A stretch of DNA of 64,000 bases from Bdellovibrionales bacterium RIFCSPHIGHO2_01_FULL_40_29 (lineage in GTDB: Bacteria; Bdellovibrionota; Bdellovibrionia; Bdellovibrionales; Bdellovibrionaceae). Below, piece by piece: positions 52,923-62,635 of this stretch. A program made the translations under genes and the position numbers. The stretch is taken from positions 186,001-250,000 of the forward strand of contig MEPU01000006.1 in assembly GCA_001771815.1 (NCBI GenBank), in the 5' to 3' direction. Position 1 is the first letter of the stretch. Every line of letters starts with the position of its first letter. The notes under the pieces were generated by a model, which saw only the letters and a list, made by a program, of their open reading frames with translations, was not told where the DNA came from and made no database searches.

Positions 52923-54317
52923 TTACTTATTGCCGTCTTCTGGCTTTTTAAATTTTTTCGCGTAACCCTCTTTGTTAACTTGGGCTGTCCGCGAAAGGGC
53001 CAATGCCCCGGCTGGAACATCTTTTGTTACGGTTGTTCCGGATGCTATAATCGAATCACTCTCAACAGTCACCGGTGCGACCAACTGAGTGTCGCTGCCA
53101 ACAAAAACGCGATCTTTAATAATTGTTTTATACTTCTTTTTATCTGCTGCATAATTGCAAGTGATCGTCCCGCAGCCAATATTCACATCTTCACCAATAT
53201 CAGCATCACCCAAATAAGTCAGATGTCCCGCTTTGGATTTGGCTCCAAAATTGACTTTCTTCATTTCCACAAAGTTACCCACGTGAGCGCCCTGCCCAAT
53301 CGTGGTATCAGGCCGTAATCTCGCATATGGCCCCACTGAAGCCTGGCTATGGATAATTGTTTTTTCAATATAACTGCCAGCCTTAATTTGAACGCCATCA
53401 TTAATCACTGAGTCTGAAATAAAACAGTTTGGTTCAACAACAGAAAAAGCACCGATGGCGGTTTTTCCCCGAAGAAAAACTCCGGGATACAGAACAGCTC
53501 CGGCACCGACGATGACAGTGTCTTCGATATAAGTTGTTTTGGGATCTAAAATGATCACTCCATTATTTAATAACTTCTCACAATTCGAGGCGTACACTTT
53601 TGCTGTCGCTGCAGCCAATTCCATCTGACTATTCACTCCATGCGCAATATCACCATTTTCAGATAAAATGGCATCCACTTTCAGAGCTTTGTCTCGAGCT
53701 AACGTAATAATATCCGTTAAATAAAATTCTTTTTTAGCATTTTCATTCTTAACCTGCGGAATTAACTTTTGTAGGACTTCCGCTTTGACGACATAAATGC
53801 CGGTGTTGATCTCTTTGATTTTTAGAACTTCAGCAGAGGCCTCTTTGACTTCGACAATACTTTGCAATTTTCCATTCGCACGCACAATCCGACCAAAATC
53901 ATTTTTCTCTGAAACTTCAACTGTGAATACAGCCAGATCTAAGTTTAATTTTTGGAAAGAAGCGAAAAAGTTTTTGATGTCAGCCGTTTTAATTAATGGA
54001 TGATCGCCATTCATAATCAGCACATCACCTTGCAACGAACCCAAGTCCGCCGCTTTCACAGCATCGGCGGTTCCAAGCTGCTGGTCCTGTACATATATTT
54101 TGACTTGTAGCATCTCCTGGATGGGGTCTAAAACAGACTTCACAAGATTCTGACCATGTCCAACAACAAGTCGCAAATTCTGAACCCCGGCCTGTTGGCA
54201 ACCTTCCAAGGTTCGGATGATCATCGGTTTTCCTGCTACAGGATGTAAAACTTTTGGCAACGGACTTTTCATTCGAGTGCCCTGGCCACCGGCTAATATA
54301 ATTGCTGTCATTGTCAT
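52923..54317 (-). CDS. glmU: Bifunctional N-acetylglucosamine-1-phosphate uridyltransferase GlmU
   Basis: A 464-residue enzyme: nucleotidyltransferase domain (LAGGQGTRMKSPLPKVLHPV, DQQLGTADAVKA, MNGDHPLI) and a left-handed beta-helix acetyltransferase domain (PNCFISDSVINDGVQIKAGS; HLTYLGDADIGEDVNIGCGT with the catalytic His; GSDTQLVAPVTV). It converts glucosamine-1-phosphate to UDP-GlcNAc. ATG 54311 would remove two residues. It is upstream of glmS in one transcript. Confidence 0.96.
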   Translation of the reverse strand: MTMTAIILAGGQGTRMKSPLPKVLHPVAGKPMIIRTLEGCQQAGVQNLRLVVGHGQNLVKSVLDPIQEMLQVKIYVQDQQLGTADAVKAADLGSLQGDVLIMNGDHPLIKTADIKNFFASFQKLNLDLAVFTVEVSEKNDFGRIVRANGKLQSIVEVKEASAEVLKIKEINTGIYVVKAEVLQKLIPQVKNENAKKEFYLTDIITLARDKALKVDAILSENGDIAHGVNSQMELAAATAKVYASNCEKLLNNGVIILDPKTTYIEDTVIVGAGAVLYPGVFLRGKTAIGAFSVVEPNCFISDSVINDGVQIKAGSYIEKTIIHSQASVGPYARLRPDTTIGQGAHVGNFVEMKKVNFGAKSKAGHLTYLGDADIGEDVNIGCGTITCNYAADKKKYKTIIKDRVFVGSDTQLVAPVTVESDSIIASGTTVTKDVPAGALALSRTAQVNKEGYAKKFKKPEDGNK

Positions 54318-54406
54318 GCGATTAATTTAACCATAGCAATGCTCTCAGTCAGTAGGTTTTTTTTTATGTCTAGGCAAATTGTGACTTTAGCGGCACACTA
54401 AAAGCA

Positions 54407-55084
54407 ATGGTTCGAGCTATTGCTTTTGATCTTGATGACACCTTGCTGGACACTTCGGGTATTTTAGTCCCGCAAGCCTCATCACTATCATTTCAAATTC
54501 TGATTGATGCTGGTTTAAATATGACCTTGGAAGAGTGTCAAAACCGTCGCGTGAAACTGATCAAATCCATTTCACACAAAGATGTTTTTTTAAAGCTCGC
54601 TACAGAGCACGGCACCTCCGAAACACTGAATGCACTAAACAAGGCAATTGCAGCCTTCTATGAACCGCATATTCCGAATGCACTGCCACTTTTACCAGGT
54701 GCTCGAGAAAATTTAGACTATCTCAAGAGTAAGTATAAACTGTATCTCGTAACTGCTGGAGCCGAAAAAACCCAACGTAGCAAAGCTAAAGCCCTTGGAG
54801 TTGAAAATTATTTTGATCAAATATTTGTGACCAATAGTCTGATCAAACAACGCAAAGCCGATACCTTCCGAGAAATTATTCACATCAATCAAATTCAAAC
54901 CACTGAATTACTTTGTATTGGGAACTCCCTGCTTTCTGAGATTCACGATGCTTTAGAGATCGGCGCAAAAGCCTGTTATTTTGAATTTGGTGAGGAGCGC
55001 GGATTGATTTCTACTGAAAAAAATAAACAACCTCATTATCATATTCGTAGCCATCACGAGCTGATCTCGACATGTCACTTGTAA
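54407..55084 (+). CDS. HAD-superfamily hydrolase
   Basis: A 225-residue protein with HAD motif I (FDLDDTLLDTSG, nucleophile Asp then acid Asp), motif II (LYLVTAGAEK, Thr), motif III Lys (QRSKAKALG) and a motif IV region (LLCIGNSLLSEIHDALEIGA). It has a helical cap after motif I, like phosphoglycolate-phosphatase-type enzymes. Motif IV carries Asn-Ser instead of the usual GD, a minor variant. Substrate unknown. It overlaps the next gene by 13 bp and may be in its operon. Confidence 0.8.
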   Translation: MVRAIAFDLDDTLLDTSGILVPQASSLSFQILIDAGLNMTLEECQNRRVKLIKSISHKDVFLKLATEHGTSETLNALNKAIAAFYEPHIPNALPLLPGARENLDYLKSKYKLYLVTAGAEKTQRSKAKALGVENYFDQIFVTNSLIKQRKADTFREIIHINQIQTTELLCIGNSLLSEIHDALEIGAKACYFEFGEERGLISTEKNKQPHYHIRSHHELISTCHL

Positions 55085-56892
55085 AAACGCGCTTGGCATT
55101 AATGAGCACCAATCCTGTCGTGCTGACGAAGTTCGCCGCATTTGAACCCCTGCATTTAAATATTGCTAGCGAAGATTTCGATGGATTAGAAGTTGAAATC
55201 CTCATACTTGATATCGATACCATTGAAAAAATGAGTCACTTTAAAAATTTAGCTTTAGCTCGTATGGCAAATCGAATTCAAAAAATTGTACTTGTTGCCA
55301 CTCATACTCAGGGATCTTTCTCGACTTTTATTTACAACTCACTAAGCCCCGACATGGTTTCAATGATTGAAGCTTTGACTGAAGACGATTTGTTTCAACT
55401 TTCAAGCCAGATCCAGCAAGCCGCCCAAAACAATGTTTACTTAAATTTATCTCATGAACTTAATGTTGAGTATGAAAAAATCAAACACGAATTGGAAGAT
55501 AAACTTAACATCAAAGCTAAAAACTTAGTCGAAAGCCGGCAAAAGGTTTTTGAGATCAATTCCCGCATCGAATTTTTACGCAAAACGCTTTACACGATTT
55601 CTGAAATTCACTCGATTGATACCGCAGAAGAAAAACTCAATGAGTTGCTCACATCCTATAATAAGGTCACATGGTTTAAAATTGTATCTTCTCTTCACAG
55701 TGTGGATTTTGAAAAAGATTTGCAACAACAATTTGATTCAGCCATTTTCAAGACTGATCTTCAACTTGAAGATCAGTCTTGGAATTTATATTTTTTTAAG
55801 GGTGATAAAAAACCCTATAAAAAAAACGATGTTTTATTATTTAAAAAACTCAGCGAGACCTTGCAAATCAATCTGAGTCGCATCAATAATCTTTCGAACC
55901 TTAAAAAGAATGAAAACTTTTTTGACTTGGCCTTTCATTCTTCGAAAAACCCCATCCTTGTAATTGACCAAAACTATCAGGTGCATCAAGCCAATAATGC
56001 GGCCTTAGTGGGGCAATCCACAAAGCAAGGTCATTGTTATGAATTGCTTTTTGGACGGAATTCTGTTTGCGTTGGATGTCAGCTAGGTAAAAATTTTCAA
56101 ATTCAAGAAAAAAACTCCTTTTTCAATGTGCATTCGCAGCCATTAAACCTGATGGAGAATGAAGATGGACATTTTTGGGTGCATGTCTACGAAGACTCGA
56201 CAGAGCAAAATCTTTACGAAAAGAAACTCAGCCAGTTTGCTCGCCTCGAAGAGCTTGGCCTGATTTCAAGTTCGATCGCTCATGAGTTGAATAACCCTCT
56301 GGGTGGAATTCTTTCTTTTATTCAAATTATGAAAATGGAATTGCAACCGAATCATCCCCTGTTACAGGATTTGAATTTGATGCATGAAACAGCACTTCGA
56401 ATGAAGAAGATCATCGAGGATCTTTTGATTTTTTCCAGATCAAACCAATCCATCGTGCGTGAAGATTCCGATATTTATCAACTTACGGAATCCGTACTGG
56501 GTCAGTTTGACTTGCAATTTAAAGTTGAAAAAGTGAAAATTTCATTTTTACCTACAACGGAATCGATAAAGTATAAACTTTCCAGAACGCTTTTTCAAAA
56601 TACGGTTAACTTAGTTCTTCAATTTTTCTTAGCTCGAGCAGCTGTAAAGCGCACCCATAAACAGAACTTTATTAGTCTAGTCGAGGTTAAAATTACCCAG
56701 GATCAAATGAACTACTATTTAAATTTTAGCTCTAACCTTGGTCCATTTGAAAATGAATTTAAAACAAAAGACCTTAACCTTTTAGCAATAGAAAAAGCTC
56801 TTACGGATCAGGGGTTTCAGCTATTTATCAATGAACCTGCTCAAGACTGGATTCAACTTTCAATCCTCTTTCCAAAAGAATTAGGAATTTAA
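55072..56892 (+). CDS. Histidine kinase-like protein with degenerate ATPase domain
   Basis: A 606-residue cytosolic protein: an N-terminal region (1-110) unlike a receiver domain, a coiled coil (about 125-190), a GAF-like segment (190-285), a PAS-like domain with a Cys cluster (NPILVIDQNYQVHQANNAAL; CYELLFGRNSVCVGCQLG), a HisKA domain with H box LISSSIAHELNNPLGGILSF, and a final ~130 residues where an HATPase should be. The N box is only partly kept (LFQNTVNLVLQFF) and no DxGxG or GxGLGL box is seen. It probably cannot autophosphorylate, although it keeps the His. It lies 103 bp upstream of an NtrC-type regulator, its likely partner. Confidence 0.75.
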   Translation: MSLVKTRLALMSTNPVVLTKFAAFEPLHLNIASEDFDGLEVEILILDIDTIEKMSHFKNLALARMANRIQKIVLVATHTQGSFSTFIYNSLSPDMVSMIEALTEDDLFQLSSQIQQAAQNNVYLNLSHELNVEYEKIKHELEDKLNIKAKNLVESRQKVFEINSRIEFLRKTLYTISEIHSIDTAEEKLNELLTSYNKVTWFKIVSSLHSVDFEKDLQQQFDSAIFKTDLQLEDQSWNLYFFKGDKKPYKKNDVLLFKKLSETLQINLSRINNLSNLKKNENFFDLAFHSSKNPILVIDQNYQVHQANNAALVGQSTKQGHCYELLFGRNSVCVGCQLGKNFQIQEKNSFFNVHSQPLNLMENEDGHFWVHVYEDSTEQNLYEKKLSQFARLEELGLISSSIAHELNNPLGGILSFIQIMKMELQPNHPLLQDLNLMHETALRMKKIIEDLLIFSRSNQSIVREDSDIYQLTESVLGQFDLQFKVEKVKISFLPTTESIKYKLSRTLFQNTVNLVLQFFLARAAVKRTHKQNFISLVEVKITQDQMNYYLNFSSNLGPFENEFKTKDLNLLAIEKALTDQGFQLFINEPAQDWIQLSILFPKELGI

Positions 56893-56994
56893 TCTAAAGT
56901 CCTGAAAATGGCTGCCACCGCAGATTTTTTGACACCTCCGTCAAAATTTGAATTACTCTTTAAAGGTACCGGACCCACCACGGAAGGAAGGTTC

Positions 56995-58398
56995 ATGAAG
57001 TTACCGCGCGTATTGATCTTGGATGATGAGTCCACACTTCGCACAGCATTATTTCGACTTTTAGATCGCAAAGGATTCCAAGTCATTACGGCTCAACGAA
57101 TTGATGAAGCTCGAACTTTTTTAACCGCAGACAAACCCTTCGACCTGGCTATTATTGATATGAATTTACCTGACGGTAATGGCCTCGAGTTCATGACTGA
57201 ATTTAAAAAAGCGTATCCACAGACTCAAGTTATTATTCTGACAGGGTTTGCCACCATCGATTCCGCCGTCCAAGCCACTCAAAAGGGCGCCTATCACTTT
57301 TTAACAAAGCCCTTCAATGTAGAAGAACTAATGAGTTTAGTGGATAAAGCTTTAGCGCACAAAAATTTAGAGCAAGAAAATCGCCAACTACGAACAGAAC
57401 TAGGCACTCGTTATCAGTTTGAACAAATCATCGGCGAAAGCGATCCCATCAAACAATGTCTTTCCTTAGTAGAGCGCGTGGCCCACACAGATTCCACCGT
57501 CCTTGTTACAGGTGAATCTGGAACAGGAAAAGAACTGATTGCTCGGGCTATCCATTACAATTCACCGCGTGCAAAGAATCCATTTATAGCCATCAACTGC
57601 GGCGCGATTCCATCTGAATTGCTCGAGAGCGAACTATTTGGTCACGTCAAAGGATCTTTTACCGGAGCTATTTCAAACCGCATCGGACGTTTTGAGTTGG
57701 CCGACGAAGGAACATTATTTTTAGATGAAATTGGAGATCTTGAGCCCAACCTGCAGGTGAAAATTCTACGCGCCCTGCAAGAGCGTGTCTTTGAACCTGT
57801 TGGCGGAACAAAATCTGTACAAGTGAATGTTCGCGTTATTGCCGCCACAAACTTAGATCTTGATAAAGCGGTCAAAGATGGACGTTTTCGCGAGGATCTT
57901 TACTACCGCTTGAATGTGATTCCTATTCATCTTCCGGCTCTGCGCGAAAGAAAATCAGATATCCCACTTTTACTGAATCACTTTATGAATCAGTTTAATA
58001 AAAATAAAACTCGAATACTCAATGGTTTTACTGCTGAAGCCTTAAATTGCTTAACTCATTATGCTTGGCCAGGAAATATCCGCGAACTTGAAAATTTAAT
58101 CGAGCGCTTAAGCATTTTAAAAGGACAAGGCACTGTCGAGATCAATGATCTACCACCTAAATACAAATCCAATGTGGCCAGCTATACAGAATCTGGAATT
58201 GTCGAAATTCCCGATGCCGGTTTAGATTTTAATTCCGCTGTTGATCAATTTGAAAATGCCTTGATTATGAAGGCGCTTGAAAAAACCGGTTGGAATAAAA
58301 ATCAAGCGGCTATTCTCTTGCGGTTAAATCGCACAACTCTGGTTGAAAAAATGAAGAAAAAAGGATTACGATCCGGTGATTCAGACGCCGAAATGTAG
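56995..58398 (+). CDS. Sigma-54-dependent response regulator (NtrC family)
   Basis: A 467-residue regulator: receiver domain (phospho-acceptor Asp in LAIIDMNLPDGNG), AAA+ domain with Walker A TGESGTGKELI, GSFTGA loop, Walker B TLFLDEIGDLEP and R-finger FREDLYYRLNV, and a Fis-type HTH (GWNKNQAAILLRLNRTTLVE). It should activate sigma-54 promoters. ATG 56995 is chosen because GGAAGGAAGG lies immediately upstream; an earlier in-frame start at 56908 would add 29 unrelated residues. The upstream kinase-like gene is probably its partner. Confidence 0.93.
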   Translation: MKLPRVLILDDESTLRTALFRLLDRKGFQVITAQRIDEARTFLTADKPFDLAIIDMNLPDGNGLEFMTEFKKAYPQTQVIILTGFATIDSAVQATQKGAYHFLTKPFNVEELMSLVDKALAHKNLEQENRQLRTELGTRYQFEQIIGESDPIKQCLSLVERVAHTDSTVLVTGESGTGKELIARAIHYNSPRAKNPFIAINCGAIPSELLESELFGHVKGSFTGAISNRIGRFELADEGTLFLDEIGDLEPNLQVKILRALQERVFEPVGGTKSVQVNVRVIAATNLDLDKAVKDGRFREDLYYRLNVIPIHLPALRERKSDIPLLLNHFMNQFNKNKTRILNGFTAEALNCLTHYAWPGNIRELENLIERLSILKGQGTVEINDLPPKYKSNVASYTESGIVEIPDAGLDFNSAVDQFENALIMKALEKTGWNKNQAAILLRLNRTTLVEKMKKKGLRSGDSDAEM

Positions 58399-58400
58399 AA

Positions 58401-59540
58401 TCACTTCATTTCTGCGTTTTGATATTTTTTTAAAATTTCAACCAATTCAGAAGCCTGCTCATCTGTATTAAAAGCATGTGGTGTGATGCGAACTCCAGGT
58501 CCACGAATAGGGACTCGCACACCTTTGTCATGCAAATACTTTTGCAATTGACGATTATCACCTCTCGCCGGCGAGATACTGATAAATTGAGACGTTACAA
58601 ATGGAGAGTGCAATTTATAATTTAGCTTTTTAATTTCATTCCGAATAAGTTCTGCAATACGAAAAGCTTCATCACGCAACACTTCGGGTCCAACTTGATG
58701 GATAATTTCGACAGCTTTTCCCAGAGCGCAAATTTCTAATGTTTGCTTAGAACCGGCCTCAAATTTAAAAGCGTTTTGTTTAAAAAGACACTCCAAATCA
58801 CTGGCATCATCACACTCGCCATACGTTGATGATCCAATGGCGATAGGTTCAAATTGAATAGCCAGATCTTTTTGAATTGCCAGAAAACCCACGCCCACTG
58901 GCGCATTCAACCATTTATGACTTCCACAAGCCAATCCAGCAATTCCCAATTTCTTCATTGAAATCGGATGAATCCCCAAACTTTGACTGGCATCCACAAA
59001 AAGTAAAATATTATGATCTTTGCAGAGTTGAGATAAAGTTTCTAAATCTACAGGCATGCCCGTTTGAAATTGCACGGATGAAATCGCAATGACCCGCGTA
59101 TTTTTTGTGATACGTTTTTGAATATTTTCCAAAGAAATTTCATTTTCAGGACCTGATTTCAATAAAACCAGCTTCGCCTGAGCACGCTGGCAGGCCGATT
59201 GCCACGGATACAAGTTCGAGGCAAACTCCTGATCATACAGAATAACCTCGTCTTGGCTTTTAAGCTTCAGGCCAAAAGCAAATTGACTGATCGCCCATGC
59301 ACAACTTTGAAATAAAGCAATTTCATCAGATGCACAGTCAACCAATTGAGAAATCTGTCCCCGTGACCACGCAATTCTATTTTTATAATCATGATCCGAA
59401 TGAAATCCATCTTCATGGAAACGTTTCGACCAGTACATGATTTCCTCATGAACAGGTCGAGTGATAGGCGATAAGCCTCCGTTATTGAATTGCAAAATTC
59501 CAGAATCAAAAAATAGCTTTTTATACTCAGTTAACTTCAT
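58401..59540 (-). CDS. Class V PLP-dependent enzyme (possible sulfoxide C-S lyase)
   Basis: A 379-residue fold-type I enzyme of the aminotransferase class V family (NifS/isopenicillin-N-epimerase/EgtE relatives). PLP Asp183 in VDASQS, PLP Lys209 in GSHKWLNAPVG, and the NNGGLSPITRPV opening are visible. It overlaps the OvoA-like fusion gene by 14 bp on the same strand, downstream of it. Mycobacterial EgtE, the PLP C-S lyase of ergothioneine synthesis, belongs to this family, so this protein is a good candidate for cleaving the cysteine sulfoxide adduct made by the fusion protein. A general cysteine desulfurase or epimerase role cannot be excluded. Confidence 0.75.
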   Translation of the reverse strand: MKLTEYKKLFFDSGILQFNNGGLSPITRPVHEEIMYWSKRFHEDGFHSDHDYKNRIAWSRGQISQLVDCASDEIALFQSCAWAISQFAFGLKLKSQDEVILYDQEFASNLYPWQSACQRAQAKLVLLKSGPENEISLENIQKRITKNTRVIAISSVQFQTGMPVDLETLSQLCKDHNILLFVDASQSLGIHPISMKKLGIAGLACGSHKWLNAPVGVGFLAIQKDLAIQFEPIAIGSSTYGECDDASDLECLFKQNAFKFEAGSKQTLEICALGKAVEIIHQVGPEVLRDEAFRIAELIRNEIKKLNYKLHSPFVTSQFISISPARGDNRQLQKYLHDKGVRVPIRGPGVRITPHAFNTDEQASELVEILKKYQNAEMK

Positions 59541-62500
59541 GCATGAACTCTTTCAATTGCTGAACAAATTGCTCAATACGTTCAAAGTGTAATCGATGGC
59601 CCAACAAACAAACACGAATAATCTTTTGACCATTCACTTCACACGCTGACAAAAATAATCGATCACTATTATTGATTTTCTCAAGCAAATTTTGGGTTTT
59701 TTGATTGGAATCAAACTGACTACTGCCCGCGACAAAAAAGGACAATACCGTCAGCTGCGCCGATTGAAAAACTTGCAGCTGTGGAATTTCAGAAATTCGC
59801 TGCTGCAACCACAATGTCAGTTGAAGTTTTTCTTCAAGATTTAAAATAAAAGGCTCTATCCCCAATGTTTTAATCGGAAGCCACACACGCAGACCACGCC
59901 AGTCACGCGACAATTCAACACTGAGATCGGCATAATCCACTTGAATTCCAAACTCATCCGCTTGTGGTGGAGGCGGCATATACGAAGTCGCACTTAAAAA
60001 ATCATAAAATATATTCTTGCGGTCGCGAATCAAAAGTCCACCGGTACCATAGGGTAAACACAATGTTTTATGGGGATCAAATACCACAGAATCGGCACGC
60101 TCAATTCCACTCAGAATTTCTTTTCCTGCATCCGTCAACATAAACAATGCACCGTAGGCTCCATCCACATGAAACCATAAATTATATTTTTGAGCAATAC
60201 GGGCTAGCTCGGACAGTTCATCAACGGCTCCAGTATTGGTTGTCCCGGCGGTACCAACAACTGCAAATGGTTTTAATCCTGCTGCTAAGTCCGCGTTGAT
60301 TTGAGATTCTAATTGTGACAAATCCATCTTCAAAAGTGACGTGGTCGGAACTTTGCGAAGACTTTCTTTTGGAAATCCTAAGAAATCTAAAGCTTTTCCG
60401 ATACAGTGATGAGCCTGATCCGAACAATACACACGTCCTGAAGATAAATCATAACTCTGTAAGCGATTCTTTCGGGCCAAGGAGATTGCAGCCAGATTGG
60501 CTTGACTGCCACCACTAGTAAAATACCCAATCGCTGTTTTCTCTGGAAACTGGAACAAATTCAAAAACCAATTCACTGCCTCGGCCTCTAAGGTCACGCA
60601 TCCTGGAGCCATCATAAAATGGCCCGTGAATGGATTCAGAGTCTGTGAAATAAGTTGTGCAATATTGCTGTAGACATTCGCAGAACCCGAAGCATAGGCC
60701 GCATAACCCGGATGACCTGGCAATTGGGACAGCGGTGCCAGTTCTTCAAATATAAGCTTGAGTTGATCGGAAAGATGCTGTGGTTGGCGTGGAAAATTTT
60801 TAACTACTTGATATGGAACCTTGAAATCATCACGCACAAAGTTTTTTTGCGGATCATGAGCCGTTCCAGAAGCTTTCATATCCCCATAGTGAGAATAAAA
60901 ATCAAGAATTCTGTCTTGTGTGGCTTGAAATAAATTCTTCAAAATTTCTGGAGAAGGCTCGAGAGGTTGATCTATTTTTTTAAACCACTCGGGGCCTTTA
61001 TTCATCTGATCCAAAGCACTGGCTCGCTTAGCATGAACATAAGTCTCTGAAGAATTCAGTTTAAAAGAACCATTGTCTGCAGAACCATCCAAAGTGGCTG
61101 CTATTCGAAATCCAGAGTGTTGATAAAAATGGGGCCGAAAATGAAATCGAGCCCAGCGACTGGCCTCGTGACCACAACTGATGAACGAACCACCTGCAAT
61201 CATGTTGTGTTTGCCATCAAAACAGGGTGTTGAAAAATCGTCATACAGAGAATGAACTTTAAAATGGGTTAATGGATTAAATTGATCTTCAAGTAAATGC
61301 CAGACATTTCCACAGGGAGTCTCATCAACAGGTGTCGGCGATGACCAATGAAAATTAAAATTTATTTCTGAAATCGATTGCGGTGCTGAATACGAGGTTT
61401 GTTGCAGAACAGGATCACCGTTGTATTTTTGCTGCGAAGCGAATTCGCCCTCGGTGAGTAGTCGATACTTTAGTTTTGAATTGTCTTTTTTTTGCTTCCA
61501 CTGACAGTATGCCTTGGCTTCATGATGATTGACCTCGACAGGCCAATCCCAAGGCATGGCTATGACTTCGAAAACAGTCCGCAATTTATATTCATGCAAT
61601 CCTTCGGGACCCGAAGCCATCCAAAAAGTGGGACGCTTCGTATTTCTAAATTTTCTCCACTGCATGCCTTCGGCTGTCCAGAATTCATCCAGACAGTAGT
61701 CGCCAGATTTAACGAACTCGAAATATTCGCCGTTGGTCACCATCGTTTTTGAAACTTGAAACTCTTTGAGCTCAATTTTACGAAATCCATATTCATTATC
61801 CCAACCAAATGATTTTTCAGTTTCAGATTTACCCAGCACAACTGTCTGAGCCTTATTCTGAATCCAGGTCAATTCTGAAAAATCATCTCCCATTTTAGGA
61901 AATAAATTTTTCTGGGACTGACTGCTGGAATGCAAAGGCGCCCAGTAGCGAGGAGTTTCAACCAATTCAACAGGCAGCTCCCGAATCAATACGGACGATG
62001 TTTCAAAATGAATTTTTTCATGTTCGAAGCCCATCCACAAAGCCCAAAGTGGATGATCCATTTGATTTTTTGAAATCGAATCCAAATCAGCATGAGACAA
62101 AATTAAGTTGCGAACTAAATTGTAAACTTTTTTACGATAGGCATGCACTTCTGCGACGGTGGGCCAAATCATTTCATTTTTAGAAAGGTCGTCCCAACTC
62201 ATTTCATCGACGCCCGTTTCTAAAACTTTTTCCAAGTACAAATCAATTGGTTTTTCGACCAATCCAGCAAGTCGCAACTTATTCACAAAAAGCACAGCCG
62301 TATGCCCATAATAAAAAATCAAGGGATGCCGCAATTGATGATACGGAGGTCGAATGTACGTGTCTTCCGATTTAAGGCTTTGAAAAAGAAGCTCAGTCAG
62401 CGTCCAGGTATTATTAAAATAATCCAAAACATCTTGCCGTGAAGCCACTTGAAAATTTAATAGGGGAAGCGCCCGCAAACATTGATAGTCGCGGTCAAAT

Positions 62501-62628
62501 CCACAACACGCTTCCGGAGACAATCCGGTCCACCAGGACTGTCCAAATTTCTGCTGAACACTGTTCTTCAAATTATTCTCTCTAAGAGGAGCTGTAAGAT
62601 TTGGATTTCGAGTAATTGTAACTGTCAT
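59527..62628 (-). CDS. OvoA-like sulfoxide synthase fused to a PLP decarboxylase
   Basis: A 1033-residue two-part protein. Residues 30-515 match the 5-histidylcysteine sulfoxide synthase part of OvoA: WWTG near 32, a DinB-like helical domain with iron-ligand His109 (FYYGHTAVLF) and the HEKIH pair His203/His207, then a formylglycine-enzyme-like domain (about 270-510; NGEYFEFVKSGDY, NVWHLLEDQF, AGGSFISCGHEASRWARFHF, HSGFRIA). Residues 560-1033 are a group II PLP decarboxylase: FTSGGSQANLAA near 705, HVDGAYG (Asp822) and the PLP Lys854 in DPHKTLCLPYGTGG. In known OvoA the second part is a methyltransferase. Start is ATG 62628; promoter hexamers suggest a leaderless transcript. Followed in operon by the class V PLP enzyme. 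Confidence 0.85.
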   Translation of the reverse strand: MTVTITRNPNLTAPLRENNLKNSVQQKFGQSWWTGLSPEACCGFDRDYQCLRALPLLNFQVASRQDVLDYFNNTWTLTELLFQSLKSEDTYIRPPYHQLRHPLIFYYGHTAVLFVNKLRLAGLVEKPIDLYLEKVLETGVDEMSWDDLSKNEMIWPTVAEVHAYRKKVYNLVRNLILSHADLDSISKNQMDHPLWALWMGFEHEKIHFETSSVLIRELPVELVETPRYWAPLHSSSQSQKNLFPKMGDDFSELTWIQNKAQTVVLGKSETEKSFGWDNEYGFRKIELKEFQVSKTMVTNGEYFEFVKSGDYCLDEFWTAEGMQWRKFRNTKRPTFWMASGPEGLHEYKLRTVFEVIAMPWDWPVEVNHHEAKAYCQWKQKKDNSKLKYRLLTEGEFASQQKYNGDPVLQQTSYSAPQSISEINFNFHWSSPTPVDETPCGNVWHLLEDQFNPLTHFKVHSLYDDFSTPCFDGKHNMIAGGSFISCGHEASRWARFHFRPHFYQHSGFRIAATLDGSADNGSFKLNSSETYVHAKRASALDQMNKGPEWFKKIDQPLEPSPEILKNLFQATQDRILDFYSHYGDMKASGTAHDPQKNFVRDDFKVPYQVVKNFPRQPQHLSDQLKLIFEELAPLSQLPGHPGYAAYASGSANVYSNIAQLISQTLNPFTGHFMMAPGCVTLEAEAVNWFLNLFQFPEKTAIGYFTSGGSQANLAAISLARKNRLQSYDLSSGRVYCSDQAHHCIGKALDFLGFPKESLRKVPTTSLLKMDLSQLESQINADLAAGLKPFAVVGTAGTTNTGAVDELSELARIAQKYNLWFHVDGAYGALFMLTDAGKEILSGIERADSVVFDPHKTLCLPYGTGGLLIRDRKNIFYDFLSATSYMPPPPQADEFGIQVDYADLSVELSRDWRGLRVWLPIKTLGIEPFILNLEEKLQLTLWLQQRISEIPQLQVFQSAQLTVLSFFVAGSSQFDSNQKTQNLLEKINNSDRLFLSACEVNGQKIIRVCLLGHRLHFERIEQFVQQLKEFMHEVN

Positions 62629-62635
62629 AGTGACA

